From Chrysogorgia sp. JL179-B06 (Eukaryota > Cnidaria > Anthozoa > Scleralcyonacea > Chrysogorgiidae), in NCBI GenBank assembly GCA_035772405.1, contig JAYKKM010000428.1:5620501-5684500 (forward strand): 64,000 bases of DNA. Reading direction: 5' to 3'. The position numbers and the translations under genes are program-made. How positions within the stretch are numbered: position 1 is the stretch's first letter; every line of letters starts with the position of its first letter. The notes under the pieces are model-generated. The model did no database searches. It was not told where the DNA came from and was given only the letters and a program-made list of their open reading frames with translations. Below, piece by piece: positions 10,691 to 21,179 of the stretch.

Positions 10691-11469
10691 AAATAACACT
10701 TAAAAAACATACTCCCTTTTGGGATATCGTTGTCTGAGAAGATTTGTTAAAAAATAATCCCAGACGAGTCAAAATGTTTCTTACTTTATATCAACTCGGA
10801 CATACGATGCAGCGACAGGGAAAAGCCAGTACTAAACACGGAAAGATATTCAGGTTATCTGTAGACTATTGTAACTGTAGTTGGATTTGAAGTGTCCTTC
10901 GGTTCGAAGACTTTGTCGAGGACTATGCTTCAAGAACCCATTTGTTTTTGAAGAAACCTGTCTTCCTGTCAACAAGAATGTTTGGCCTAAGGTTTACGTT
11001 CATGCTGCTGTCGACTATACAGCCGCCGCTTTTAAGTCTGAATGCCGTAGCCGTAGGCCTACTTATTGGCTTTTTTACTTTCTTTGTGAATCGTCGAGTA
11101 CTGTCCAGTTATTAAACATATATTTTATGTCTAGTTGAGAAAAGTTTTGTTCTGTTCTTAACTTGTAATACTGCAGTCTGCATGCTCAACAAAATCTTCG
11201 AAATTTAATAGATTGTCTAAAATTTATATTATACAAGTTATTAAAGTAGGTCAAAAATTTGACACGAAAATAAGATTCGTAAGTGCTTTTAATAATTCAT
11301 TATATACGATAAATATTACTATAAGTTATAGAGTGGTCGGGTAGCGCAGCGGATTAGTCGCGGAACTTTAGGTTAATTAAGTTAAGTTTAAGTTAAGTTA
11401 AGCAAGCCCGAGCGGTCGCGTACAAATCACACACGTTGGTCTTCCGAAAATGAAAATTAAACCCCAGAC

Positions 11470-11640
11470 CGAGTAACAGGGACGCGAGTTAAGTTTTTAA
11501 CAGCTCCGAAACACGGGTTGGTTTTTAACTCCAAAAACGGGAGTTAATTTAACTCCACAAAACGGATTATTTTGAACCTTTTTTTGGACCCGAATTTTGG
11601 AGTTAAAATAACTCCCTGAAAATAACAGTGCAAGTAAGCA
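11470..11640. repeat. GGAGTTA/TAACTCC palindromic modules, block 2
   Basis: GGAGTTAATTTAACTCC and GGAGTTAAAATAACTCC motifs recur here, as in 10460-10690. The two blocks, 800 bases apart, may be the ends of one element, but the sequence between them has no recognisable gene. Confidence 0.6.
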
Positions 11641-11754
11641 TAATCCCCTCGCAAGCGTGAGGGTGATAATCTCGCCGCGGCAGAGATCTATTTCTCACAA
11701 AGGTTTGTATATATATACATATATATATATATATTATTTATATATATATATATA

Positions 11755-11936
11755 TCAATATATATCAATATATATCAATAAATATCAATAAATATCAATA
11801 AATATCAATCAATATCAGATATATATTATTAGGTGAATAGACCAAAACATACAATATATATCAATATATATCAATAAATATCAATAAATATCAATCAATA
11901 TCAGATATATACTATTAGGTGAATAGACCAAAACAT
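11755..11936. repeat. Tandem duplication with ATATCAATA subrepeats
   Basis: A unit of about 90 bases, made of ATATCAATA steps and ending ATTAGGTGAATAGACCAAAA, occurs twice. Confidence 0.75.
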
Positions 11937-12020
11937 GGACACTATCCCAGTAAGTAAGAGTGCTCGATACAAAATTTGTAGAGCTAGTTATAAAGTATAT
12001 GTAAAATCTAAACTTTTACA

Positions 12021-12066
12021 GATGCGGTAACACTGTGTTTCATGCCTAAGGCAATCATCAGACGAC
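12021..12066 (-). ncRNA. Hammerhead-ribozyme-like core (motif 2)
   Basis: Minus strand: CTGATGA (12061-12055), hairpin with TGCC-TTA-GGCA, GAAA (12041-12038), then CAC-A-GTG-TT. This gives stem II of 4 bp (plus a T-T step), a short stem III and an NUH-like GUU. A weak stem I can form between GTCGT and ACCGC. It lies 1 kb from a Penelope-like element, a class known to carry hammerheads. Confidence 0.4.
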
Positions 12067-12073
12067 TAACTAG

Positions 12074-12288
12074 TAGGTATTTCTTTATGTGGCGGCAGCT
12101 TGATAGAAGTTCGTTTCGTTTGTTTAGAAGTCTGTATTTTTGGAAGATGATATGATACTTTTCGGAACGGATCAACACGATGTGAACTTTGCCTAGCCGA
12201 AAAGTATCATATCATCTTCCAAAAATACAGACTTCTAAACAAACGAAACGAACTTCTTTCAAGCTGCCGCCACATAAACAAATACCTA
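12074..12288. repeat. Near-perfect foldback, 92-bp arms
   Basis: 12074-12165 is repeated inverted at 12197-12288 with only a few changes. Arm tips include TAGGTATTTCTTTATGTGGC and the inner ends CGAAAAGTATC. The 31-base loop carries no feature I recognise. It may be an inverted duplication of Penelope-element sequence. Confidence 0.8.
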
Positions 12289-12380
12289 CTACGTAACTTC
12301 AAAGAAACACCGCCAGACAATTAGCGCTTTTGATCCATGCCGCGCGAATTGTATATAATTCAGTGAATACGTTGATGTTA

Positions 12381-12947
<567 letters not shown>

Positions 12948-13027
12948 TGATAGAAGCGTTCAGTAGACATGATATGTATATATATGGACAAAATGTTGAA
13001 GCTGATCTAGTTTAAAACTTTATTAAA

Positions 13028-13059
13028 TTTTCGATCACTATAACTGTGATCTTCATCAG
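13028..13059 (-). ncRNA. Hammerhead-like core at Penelope 3' end (motif 3)
   Basis: Minus strand: CTGATGA (13059-13053), a perfect 6-bp stem GATCAC/GTGATC with an AGTTATA loop, then GAAA (13031-13028). An extra A precedes the stem. A convincing NUH cleavage site and stem I are not seen. Penelope-like elements are known to encode hammerheads in this terminal region. Confidence 0.4.
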
Positions 13060-13575
13060 AACTAAAAACTAAGACTATACAGAACGCCTCAGTCCTTAGG
13101 GACCGCAACATGAATGGTGTATAAGATTGTGGAAATTCACATTTTTCATTGACCGTATTACTATCTATAGTAGAATGCAAGGACTCTAAAAATAAACGTT
13201 CACGTTTGTTATTATAATCTCGTTCCAAAATTATAACATCATTAGGGTGTATGTCGTGTCCAGTACTTTCGGCATGATTTCTAATGGCAGAATCATTTTG
13301 TTTTCTTGTAACCGGGCTTATGTTCGAGTCCACGGGAACTCCATGATCTTTTGCTTTCACCTACATATGTAAATGAGCACGATTTACATTTACCTTATAT
13401 ACAATTCCTTTGACCTGTTCTTGCGTAGGACGGTCCTTTGGTTTTTTAAATATTTTACATAATGTAAGTAGCGGTTTAAAAGCGGTCTTTATGTCAGCTT
13501 TTCGGAGGACACGTTGAACTTCTCAGACACACCTTTCACATAAGGGATAACGGCAAAACCTTTCGGGGTTGTTAA

Positions 13576-14273
13576 GGTAGCAAGATCCCTCTGAATACAT
13601 TTTTAATACCATACAATATAACAATTAACCCTTACAACCATTTGATAGAACATATGACAAATAATATTTCCACACAAAAAGTTTGCATAAATTATGCTAA
13701 TTAGCTGACGAAATGGCCGCCGATTGGTCAAAATCGGGATATACTTCAAACAAATTTGCCATTTTCCAAACACTATTTCTCCCTCATTTTCCCATATATT
13801 TCAATAAAATTTTCACCACAGCTTCCTAACAGGAATATCTAGGGAATGGTGGTAGGAATTTTGAATCTGATTCATACTTGTTGAATTATCTGACATAATT
13901 AATATAATTTAGGTGGTGGAAATTGAAAAAAAAAGAAAAAAGCATGTTAGAAAATAGCTGAAAGTTTATATTGAAAATGCTACCACCAGAATATGCCTTA
14001 GTATATAAGCTATAAACTCAGAAACTTTCAGGACCTTATCTCTTATCTCTTTCAGGACCTTATCTCTGAAACTTTCAGGACCTTATCTTTAAAATCTTGT
14101 TTTAAGTATATCCCGATTTTGACCAATCGGCGGCCATTTCGTCAGCTAATTAGCATAATTTATGCAAACTTTTTGTGCGGAAATATTATTTGTCATATGT
14201 TCTATCAAATGGTTGTAAGGGTTAATTGTTATATTGTATGGTATTAAAAATGTATTCAGAGGGTCTTGCTACC
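13576..14273. mobile_element. Non-autonomous TTAA-flanked foldback element
   Basis: Arms of about 185 bp (GGTAGCAAGATCCCTCTGAA on the left and its inverse on the right) are flanked by TTAA on both sides (13572-13575 and 14274-14277). The interior holds three TTTCAGGACCTTATCT repeats and no ORF. It interrupts the Penelope-like element between NGYP and PYVKGVSE. TTAA duplication suggests a piggyBac-like integrase, but the tips do not begin CCC. Confidence 0.8.
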
Positions 14274-14826
14274 TTAATTGTCGTTCCGGTGGACCGCCCC
14301 GATGGAGTTTTCGACAAATTTACCAGGATAGCCGTTCACTTTAAGATCACTTAAAACTTTACTCTTTAAAAACTTTACTAGAGAAGGCGGGCGAGGGGTG
14401 ATTGCGGTACACGTATTTCTAGTGCTTAGAAAATGATTTTACAGTGAGTCACATAGAGCGAAAATATTACAAAATAAATATTCATGTGCTTATTGAGTAG
14501 CTCGTCTACCGTTTGTCGACCTCTTAATATATACAACAATGATATTCAGATTATTCAGTTACTGGTTTAATTAGATTAGTAAAATCTACGATCGGCCAAA
14601 TGACAATTTCCAGAGATCACTTTCGTCAATACTTGTGCCTCTGTTAATGACAGGAATTTAAAATGGCCGTTGTCCTCTTGTCATTACTAAAATATTGGCA
14701 TAAAATTGTTGTCGAATTTACCAATATTCAACATTTGACCAAACGCTTTTCAAATTAACAAACAAAATCCAACAACAATTCAATGACGCATTACGCATTC
14801 GGTTGTGCTCAACATAATTTGGCGGA

Positions 14827-15002
14827 TCTTAGGGGGCTTTCCATTTACACGGTCAGACTGGTTAGTCCGGCCAGAATAGACCTCCTCTTGATTAGGCCCA
14901 AATTTTCCGGGCAGACCAGCCACACTGCTCAAACGTATCGTGTTCCATTTAGCAAAATATTGCCGGACAGACCGGTCTGACCGTGTAATTGGAAAGCGCC
15001 AT
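14827..15002. repeat. Short inverted-repeat element
   Basis: The ends GGGGGCTTTCCATTTACACG and CGTGTAATTGGAAAGCGCC are inverted, with GGTCAGAC/GTCTGACC inside. MITE-like; no ORF. Confidence 0.65.
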
Positions 15003-15562
15003 TAGATTTGACTGATCCAATTATCAAACGCAACGGTAGGCGATCTTTAATATTTTGCTCTATGTAACTCACGGTAAAACGGGACGCCATTTTCTAAGGA
15101 TCGTATGTAAATTATGTATCGCTTGGCAGAACGAGCGAAGGTGTTTATCAAACAGTCATGTGTGTGTTCTTGGCAGAGAGCAACGAGAGCAAAGTCATGA
15201 ATCGGCGAAAAGCAGTTGTTTATACAGTATGTGTATTATATGCATGTGGTAGATGTTCATGGTGAACCTTGGTAAACTCTGTTCTTTGAAACACGAGCAT
15301 AATCTTACACAAATATTAGTCATACCTATATATATAGCACAATATATAGGAGCACGAACAATGAATGGCATGAAATCGAGATTACATATATGACCTCGAC
15401 TTGGAGCTATTGTTTCGTGAGGATTGAAACAAATTGAGGAAGTGGCTATCTGAATGGCGTTAAAACATTCGGGGGAAAATAAGTTCTCAATGAATCATGT
15501 AGTCTCGTGCTCTTTCTTAATTAAACCATATTACTGCGTTTTCTTTACCACAGCTTACAATC

Positions 15563-16440
15563 ATGTCAACGTCAGAACACGCCAGAGAGGGGGTCTACCT
15601 CGCGTTAACTGCTCTCTCTTTCCTATTTAATGGTACCTTCTTGATCGTTATTTGTAAAAATTACACTGGTAAAACGAAGGAGGATTACCTATCACGTCGC
15701 GAACCTTGCTATCGTAGATTCAATATTTGGAGCGAACACATTTGGTCATCACATTTCATTAATACTAGCTGGAAGGAAGACAACGTTGAGTTCAGCGTTC
15801 ACGACAATTGCATGGGCAGCATGTCTAACGTCTTTACTGGCCGTGTGTCTGATGGCTATTGAGCGAACGGTATGCATCAAGAAGCCTCATACCTGGAAGC
15901 AAATTCTTCCACTGAAAAGAATCCTCATAATCATGGCAGGGAATTGGCTTCTCGCGTTTGCGCTGGCAATTCTCATGTATTTCTACACGTCGCCAATGAA
16001 GTTTGTCTGGTTAGTTCTCGCCTTGCATTCCATGTACCTTTGTGACTGCAGTGTTGTATATATATATCTACTTGACGATCTGGAAAGCAACGTCAAACGA
16101 AGTACATGATGACACCCAGCAGAATTCGCCCACTGAGGCGATCAACAAAAGACGAAACAACCTGATGCACCAGAAAGTTGGTAGTTTTGTTCTTATCCTG
16201 GCCATGGTAATGCTAATAACCATGTCACCCGTTTTACTTACCCTAACAGTCATACGTGCATGCGAATTATTTCCGTTAAACTGTAAGTTTATAGAAACTG
16301 TAAAGGTGGTCAAGCAATATTTCTCCACATTGTTAATTATGAATTTCGTCGTCAATCCGATATTCTATGTTTGGAGAATAAGTATGTATCGCAAGGCATT
16401 TTTGAAAATGTTTGGAAGAGTTGACAGTGAGAACTCATAA
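15563..16440 (+). pseudogene. Class A GPCR, intronless, two frameshifts
   Basis: Three frames together cover seven helices. Frame one (15563 to about 15680) holds TM1 with FNGTFLIVICKN. Frame two (about 15680 to 16060) holds TM2 with NLAIVDS, TM3 ending MAIERTVC (a D/ERY variant), TM4 and TM5. Frame three (to 16440) holds the rest of TM5, TM6 and TM7 with NPIFYVWR, the NPxxY motif. The first shift is between TM1 and TM2; the second falls in a (TA)n run near 16056. The length (about 290 codons) suits a small rhodopsin-like receptor. Ligand unknown. The C-terminal end is duplicated at 7873-7980. If the breaks are assembly errors the gene could be live. Confidence 0.8.
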
Positions 16441-16675
16441 AGGGAAATGGTACTGCGTACGCGTGAGATAAATGGCTAACGTGAAATTTTCTATAAATTA
16501 TGATATTTGGTTCTTTGTTTTTGCGTAAAATTTGAGCCGTGCAGCTTGCTGCAAAATTAGCTGTGAACGTTCTCTCAGAATGCGGGAAATTTCAAAATTT
16601 TCCGGGGGGACATGCCCTCGAACCCCCCTAGAAATTACGCACCTTGCTTCACATATTTGCGTCAGTCAGATTTTG

Positions 16676-16993
16676 CGCTTTTACAACTTTTCGGTATTTT
16701 GATTCGTTTTTGAAATATTTCAGTTTCTTTGATACGTAAATGAGATGGTCTCTGACATCAGGTGCAGGGTAGAGAATTTTCACTCATTAAAAAATGTCTT
16801 ATATCTCAGTGATATTGGTAAGTTTACGACGTTCATTATCATGAGGAGTTATTATGGGCACATTTTCAAGTAAATGTGTGGAACAAAGTTGAAGATGGAC
16901 CCTGCACATGACGTCAGAGACCATCTCATTTACATATCAAACAAACTGAAATATTTCAAAAACGAAGTAAAATACGGAAAAGCTGTAAAAGGG
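16676..16993. repeat. Foldback element
   Basis: Outer arms read CTTTTACAACTTTTCGGTAT on the left and its near-inverse at the right, continuing through AAATATTTCAGTTT, AAATGAGATGGTCTCTGAC and GTGCAGGG. About 105-bp arms; the interior lacks ORFs. It lies between the GPCR pseudogene and the second copy of the uncharacterised gene. Confidence 0.75.
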
Positions 16994-17269
16994 CATGTTA
17001 CTCTATCATTTTACGAGTTCTTTCATATTAGACAAACTAATTAATTTTTGTTGCCAATGTCCTTTAAGACCGCGTTTAAGACCGCGTGAGCGGCTTGAAG
17101 CTGATTTTTTATTGCAGCTGATCAAACGTTTAGACAAAACTTTAAATTCTGTGATATCCACGCAGAAACGCGCGTGCTGTGACGTCCAGCAAGCGTGAGC
17201 TTTTTGGTGTGCATAATTTGGTGACGAAACAATTGGAAAGTTATACGTATGCCAGTTCCTTAATATAAC

Positions 17270-18163
17270 ATGGACATGATATTGTGCAGGTTAGAGTCCG
17301 TTGTACAGACTATTGACGAAATTCCTTTATCACCAGAACATGTTCAGTGTATCAAGAGCAAAGTTGCCTATATTTACGAACGACTATCAGAAAAATCAAA
17401 TAAAAAGACATCGCAAATGTTTTACCATGCAATACTTCATGCAATAAGCGAGATTGAAGGTCTGCTTTTCTTGCCAGCGATCAACCACTTAGTCTTGCGT
17501 TACAAAGGAAATTATGATGAGAAAATATCAAATAAAAGTCCAACAGCAAAGAGTATTGTGAAACCTAAAGAACAGAAATTACATCCATTACAGTGCACTG
17601 GAACTGATCAACAGTTATTGGGAAAAAACGCTGTTTCTCCAGCTTCTAAAGACGAGTCAACATTGTGCAATATTGATGATGATGATGAGTATTGGGAAAG
17701 ACGAAGAAAGAAAGTTCGCGAGGTCTTGGATGAAACAAGTTTACGTTTTTGTAAAAAGCTTAGCTGTAGGAGAGAAAGTCAACAACAATCGTCTTCAATG
17801 GATAGTAACCTTGATAAAGAAAGGAACTTGGCCAAAGATCGTAGCCGTTCAACACGTAGAATCTCGTTTAAATTGCCTGAAAAACGCTGTGAAGAGAAAT
17901 ACGACCAGCAGTGCATTGACAAGTTTTGGGGAATTAATGACGATATCTGTGAACACGAGGATAACGTGGGACAACTTGGTCATACCATTTGTGTTATAAA
18001 TTGTGAAAGTGAGCTGAAAAAGCTGGCATCCTTTTTAAAAACAAAGGGATTACGTTCATTTTATGTTCAACAAAAACCAAAAGGGTTGGCGGGGAGTAAA
18101 GGGACATGGATTACACCACCCTATATACCACCTCTTGAAGTGAAGTATGGATTGCCAGAATAA
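17270..18163 (+). CDS. Uncharacterised single-exon protein, copy 2
   Basis: 297 codons, the longer of two near-identical copies (other at 5478). An in-frame TAA sits just before the ATG. The product is the same: helical N-terminal third, linker, Asp run, EYWERRRKK, Arg/Ser-rich patch, and an end of PPYIPPLEVKYGLPE. Nine residues differ from copy 1 (for example S22P, a Val to Lys, a Leu to Glu) and there are few silent differences. Homology continues about 200 bases upstream (ACCGCGT region) and about 250 bases downstream. No transmembrane segment or signal peptide is evident. Function unknown. Confidence 0.68.
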   Translation: MDMILCRLESVVQTIDEIPLSPEHVQCIKSKVAYIYERLSEKSNKKTSQMFYHAILHAISEIEGLLFLPAINHLVLRYKGNYDEKISNKSPTAKSIVKPKEQKLHPLQCTGTDQQLLGKNAVSPASKDESTLCNIDDDDEYWERRRKKVREVLDETSLRFCKKLSCRRESQQQSSSMDSNLDKERNLAKDRSRSTRRISFKLPEKRCEEKYDQQCIDKFWGINDDICEHEDNVGQLGHTICVINCESELKKLASFLKTKGLRSFYVQQKPKGLAGSKGTWITPPYIPPLEVKYGLPE

Positions 18164-18499
18164 TTAATTAATGTAAAGTCAGTCATTTATACTCTTATAA
18201 TTAATTATTCGTCTAAATTTATTAAACTGTTCATGTGCAGGTCTATATGATATCGTCTTATAAGGCAAAAATCAACCTTTAATTCGAAAAGTCTTGAGTT
18301 AATTCACTTCTCTCGCAAAACCCTCACTTGCAAGACTTTTGATCAGTCTGTCACTGATAATGCATCCCAAATCTGCTAGACAAGTTACGCTATGCAATGA
18401 ATTAACTTGTCTCTCAACGGCTGATTGCGTGGCGTTCACGCAGTTGCACTAGAGTAACACCTTTCGCGTGCAACTATTCTTGCAATGAGTAATAAAATG

Positions 18500-18712
18500 T
18501 GTTGTGCTACGTAGGCAGTGTATAAATACAAATCAAATATCTAAAAAGGTTGGTGTACTGCCGAATTATCGTGTAAGTAGTTTTTTTTTTTTATTCCTCA
18601 GTTATTTCACTTTGTGTTTCACTCTCTGACGAAGGGCCTTCGCTCGAAAGTTTACACGCTATTTCGGCAGTACACCAACCTTATTAGATATTTGATTTGT
18701 ATTCTTGCAATG
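18500..18712. repeat. Foldback with hammerhead-like centre, family 3 (copy 1)
   Basis: Arms around AAATCAAATATCTAAAAAGG and GGTTGGTGTACTGCCGAA are inverted at the right side. The centre (plus strand 18626-18649) reads CTGACGA, a GGGC-CTTC-GCTC hairpin, GAAA. The GGGC/GCTC stem pairs with one G-T wobble. Relatives are at 36312-36420 and 41003-41216. Confidence 0.72.
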
Positions 18713-19027
18713 ATTTTGTGACCAGCTAAAAATACACGTGTTAAATTATCAGTGACTTTAATTACGCCGCAGTGAACTACGACGTAAGAGAACAGTCACT
18801 GTGATGACAAAATCATTGCAAGATCATTGCAACAATAGTTGCACACAAAATCATTACAAGTATAAGGTCACAAAGTCATTGCAAGTATCGTTGCACGCGA
18901 AAGGTGCAGTTACTCCGTGCAACGCTTCAAAAATTCCAGAACCGTTGCCGTCAGTTGTTGCGAAAGGTAGAACTCGTTTCTACATTGTGTAACGCTTGCG
19001 AGACTTTTGATTGCAGCGGGCTTTGTT

Positions 19028-19236
19028 CAGGGGCGTCGCCAAGGGGGACAAGGTCCACATAATGCTCTGGGTTAGGTTTTCGAGCATGTTTGGGATTAAA
19101 GTTCGTGACTTATTTTATGGTTCTTCTGCTGTAAACCAAGCTATTCTGCCTGGTTGCCATTTCGCCGAGTTGTAGCGATGTCTGCGATGACGTCATCATT
19201 TTGTCCCTCACTTTTCCAGGTCTGGCAACGCCACTG
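19028..19236. mobile_element. Non-autonomous hAT element (209 bp)
   Basis: The left tip CAGGGGCGTCGCCAAG and right tip (complement) CAGTGGCGTTGCCAGA are hAT-type inverted repeats. Flanks GCTTTGTT (19020-19027) and GCTGTGTT (19237-19244) are an 8-bp target duplication with one mismatch. No ORF inside. Confidence 0.78.
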
Positions 19237-19604
19237 GCTGTGTTACACGATGCAATTTCTCGTAACGTGTAACACTATGACTCGTACCCAGTCGTCTCTC
19301 TATCTCTAGGGGGCAAATACATGGGGGGCAAAGCCAGCGACGGTACCGTGCAACTGCAACACGCCAAAAATGCAATTGTTGAGAGATTTACCTTCAGCTA
19401 GGACTGACAAATTATCAGTGGCCAGCACTTATTTTATTAATACCGCTTACCTATTGAGACTGCTGTTTTCAGACATGTGCACTTCTTTCAAAGCGAATGT
19501 TGAAAAACAAGCATGGGGTTCCAATCTCGGATATCTCTCAAACGATTGAGTATAAGTTTGCATTATAGAGTTTGTACACTAGTTTCTCAGGGAAACGTTT
19601 CTAA

Positions 19605-19762
19605 TTGACAATTAGACAACGAACCCGCGTTTTCTATTTAACAATTAGTCACTGAAGTCGAGGTGATTATCGGTGAATATTTACTGAGCCGCGAAGCGGC
19701 GAGGTAAATATAACGATAATCACCGAGACTGAGGTGACTAATTGTTTTAGTATAATTTCAGG
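19605..19762. repeat. Short foldback element
   Basis: Arms include CAATTAGTCACTGAAGTCGA and its near-inverse, with CCGCGAAGCGG at the centre. MITE-like. It shares the ATTGTTTTAGTATAA tip with the larger foldback at 20168. Confidence 0.65.
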
Positions 19763-20167
19763 CCTGAACTAAATATCCAAATGAGAAGTTTTAAAAAGAC
19801 AGTTTGAACTGTGTTAGATAATTTGTAAATACGAAGCTCGATGTTTTCTTCACGCTTGACAGCTTTCAAAAACACACTAACGATCAAAACGGACGTAAAA
19901 ATACAAATAATTATACGATAAACAACTTCCTTACCCTTGGACAGTTCTATCTCGAGAGAAATCTGATATATACAATGTCTTTATGCTAAGTTTTTTTGCC
20001 TTTTCGACGATTTTTTAGTTATAAAAATATAGTCGCCATTTTGAAAAAAATTCAAAAACACTTTTTCAAGTATGATTTCTAGTGAAGTGAGTCACCGCGC
20101 AACGCGGTGACTATCGTCTCAGATTTACTGGCCAGTCAGCCAATCAGAATTCGTTTAAGCTCAGAAA

Positions 20168-20692
20168 TTATACTAAGAGCAGATAGTCCACGAGACGGAG
20201 CCGAGTTGACTATCGCTCAAAGAAAACAAGGGCGAGTTGTCTAATTGTTTTAGTATAAATTTACAAGTTTCTAAACCATTTCACATTTTTCATGAGAAAA
20301 AGTAAATATACTTTCGAAAACACGCGACTTCTATCCCAGAGGTTTCTAACAGCGGATAGTAACTCCTGCAATAGCCAATGAAAATCAAGGATTTGTGAAA
20401 CTTGTCAATTTATACTAAAGACATTTAGTGTAAATTTACAAGTTTCTATCACAAATCATCAATTTTCATTGCCTATTGCAGGAGTTACTATGCGCTGTTA
20501 GAATCCTCTGGGATAGAAGTCGCGTGTTTTCGAAAGTATATTTGCAATTTTTTATGAAAAATGTGAAATGAAAATTATTTCTTGGGTTAGAAACTTGTAA
20601 ATTTATACTAAAACAATGAAGCAACTCCCCTCGTTTTCTATGAGCGATAGTCCACTCTGCTCCGCCTCGTTGACTAACTATCTGCTCATTGA
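20168..20692. repeat. Large foldback element, about 245-bp arms
   Basis: The left arm (from GAGCAGATAGTCCACGAGAC through TTTTAGTATAAATTTACAAG to CAATAGCCAATGAAAA) is repeated inverted on the right, ending near 20692. The loop is about 30 bases. A minus-strand open frame over it has no homology I know. Confidence 0.78.
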
Positions 20693-20805
20693 AAACTCCG
20701 GTTCGTTGTCTCTGCTTGTAAAATATAGCAGTTGAGATCATGCTCTGAGATCACTCTTTAAAATGGATTGTTAGATTTTTTGTTGATTTCGAGGTTGATT
20801 TCGTG

Positions 20806-20811
20806 TTTATT
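20806..20811 (-). promoter_or_regulatory. Candidate polyadenylation signal (AATAAA)
   Basis: AATAAA on the minus strand about 207 bases after the stop of the coiled-coil gene. Plausible by position only. Confidence 0.35.
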
Positions 20812-21017
20812 AACAAAATTATTAAATTATATAAACAAGTATGTGGCTAAAAAGTAAATATTGCATCATGTCAGATGAAATTATTAGCAGAAATAACGGT
20901 AACGTAATATTATATACAGATAACACGCTTTCGGTTAATTATTTTCGAAATCAAACGGGATGCATATTGCATATAATACACAACCATGTCATAACAAAAA
21001 AGAAACCACATTTTTGC

Positions 21018-21179
21018 TCAACGTTCGTTGGACATGGTTGACAATCTTCGTCGCTTTTGAGACCCTTGTGAATATTGCTGCTGTTGCTTTTGCTGAGCTA
21101 ACTTTCTTTCAAGTTCATTAATTTTGTTCTTAAGTCCAACAACGTCTTTCTCTGCTTGTACTTTAGCAAATTGTAATTT
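21018..21179 (-). CDS. CCDC152: Coiled-coil gene exon 7 (stop)
   Basis: 53 codons plus TGA (21020-21018); acceptor TTTCCTAG. Encodes KLQFAKVQAEKDVVGLKNKI, a poly-Gln patch and the basic tail QKRRRLSTMSNER. Confidence 0.82.
   Translation of the reverse strand, partial: KLQFAKVQAEKDVVGLKNKINELERKLAQQKQQQQYSQGSQKRRRLSTMSNER

Larger units (their letters stand above)
13007..14390 (-). pseudogene. Penelope-like element, GIY-YIG end, decayed and split
   Basis: Minus strand from 14390: LKSKVLSDLKVNGYPGKF, then (after a 698-bp insertion at a TTAA) KGFAVIPYVKGVSE, a frameshift, then GIVYKV and a YVGES-like GIY-YIG stretch, and finally RKQNDSAIRNHAESTGHDIH with IILERDYNNKRERLFLESL. That order (NGYP motif, PYVKGVSE, GIY-YIG nuclease) is diagnostic of Penelope-like elements. 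The RT core is not in place upstream. The last codons overlap a hammerhead-like core. Confidence 0.82.

Noticed and set aside
10881..11138. An 85-codon plus-strand frame with balanced composition
   Set aside because: No recognisable family, splice context or conservation evidence; left unannotated.
11337..11370. Possible tRNA gene (GGGTAGCGCAGCGGATTAGT)
   Set aside because: There is an A-box-like start, but no B box, closing acceptor stem or proper length; at most a SINE-head remnant.
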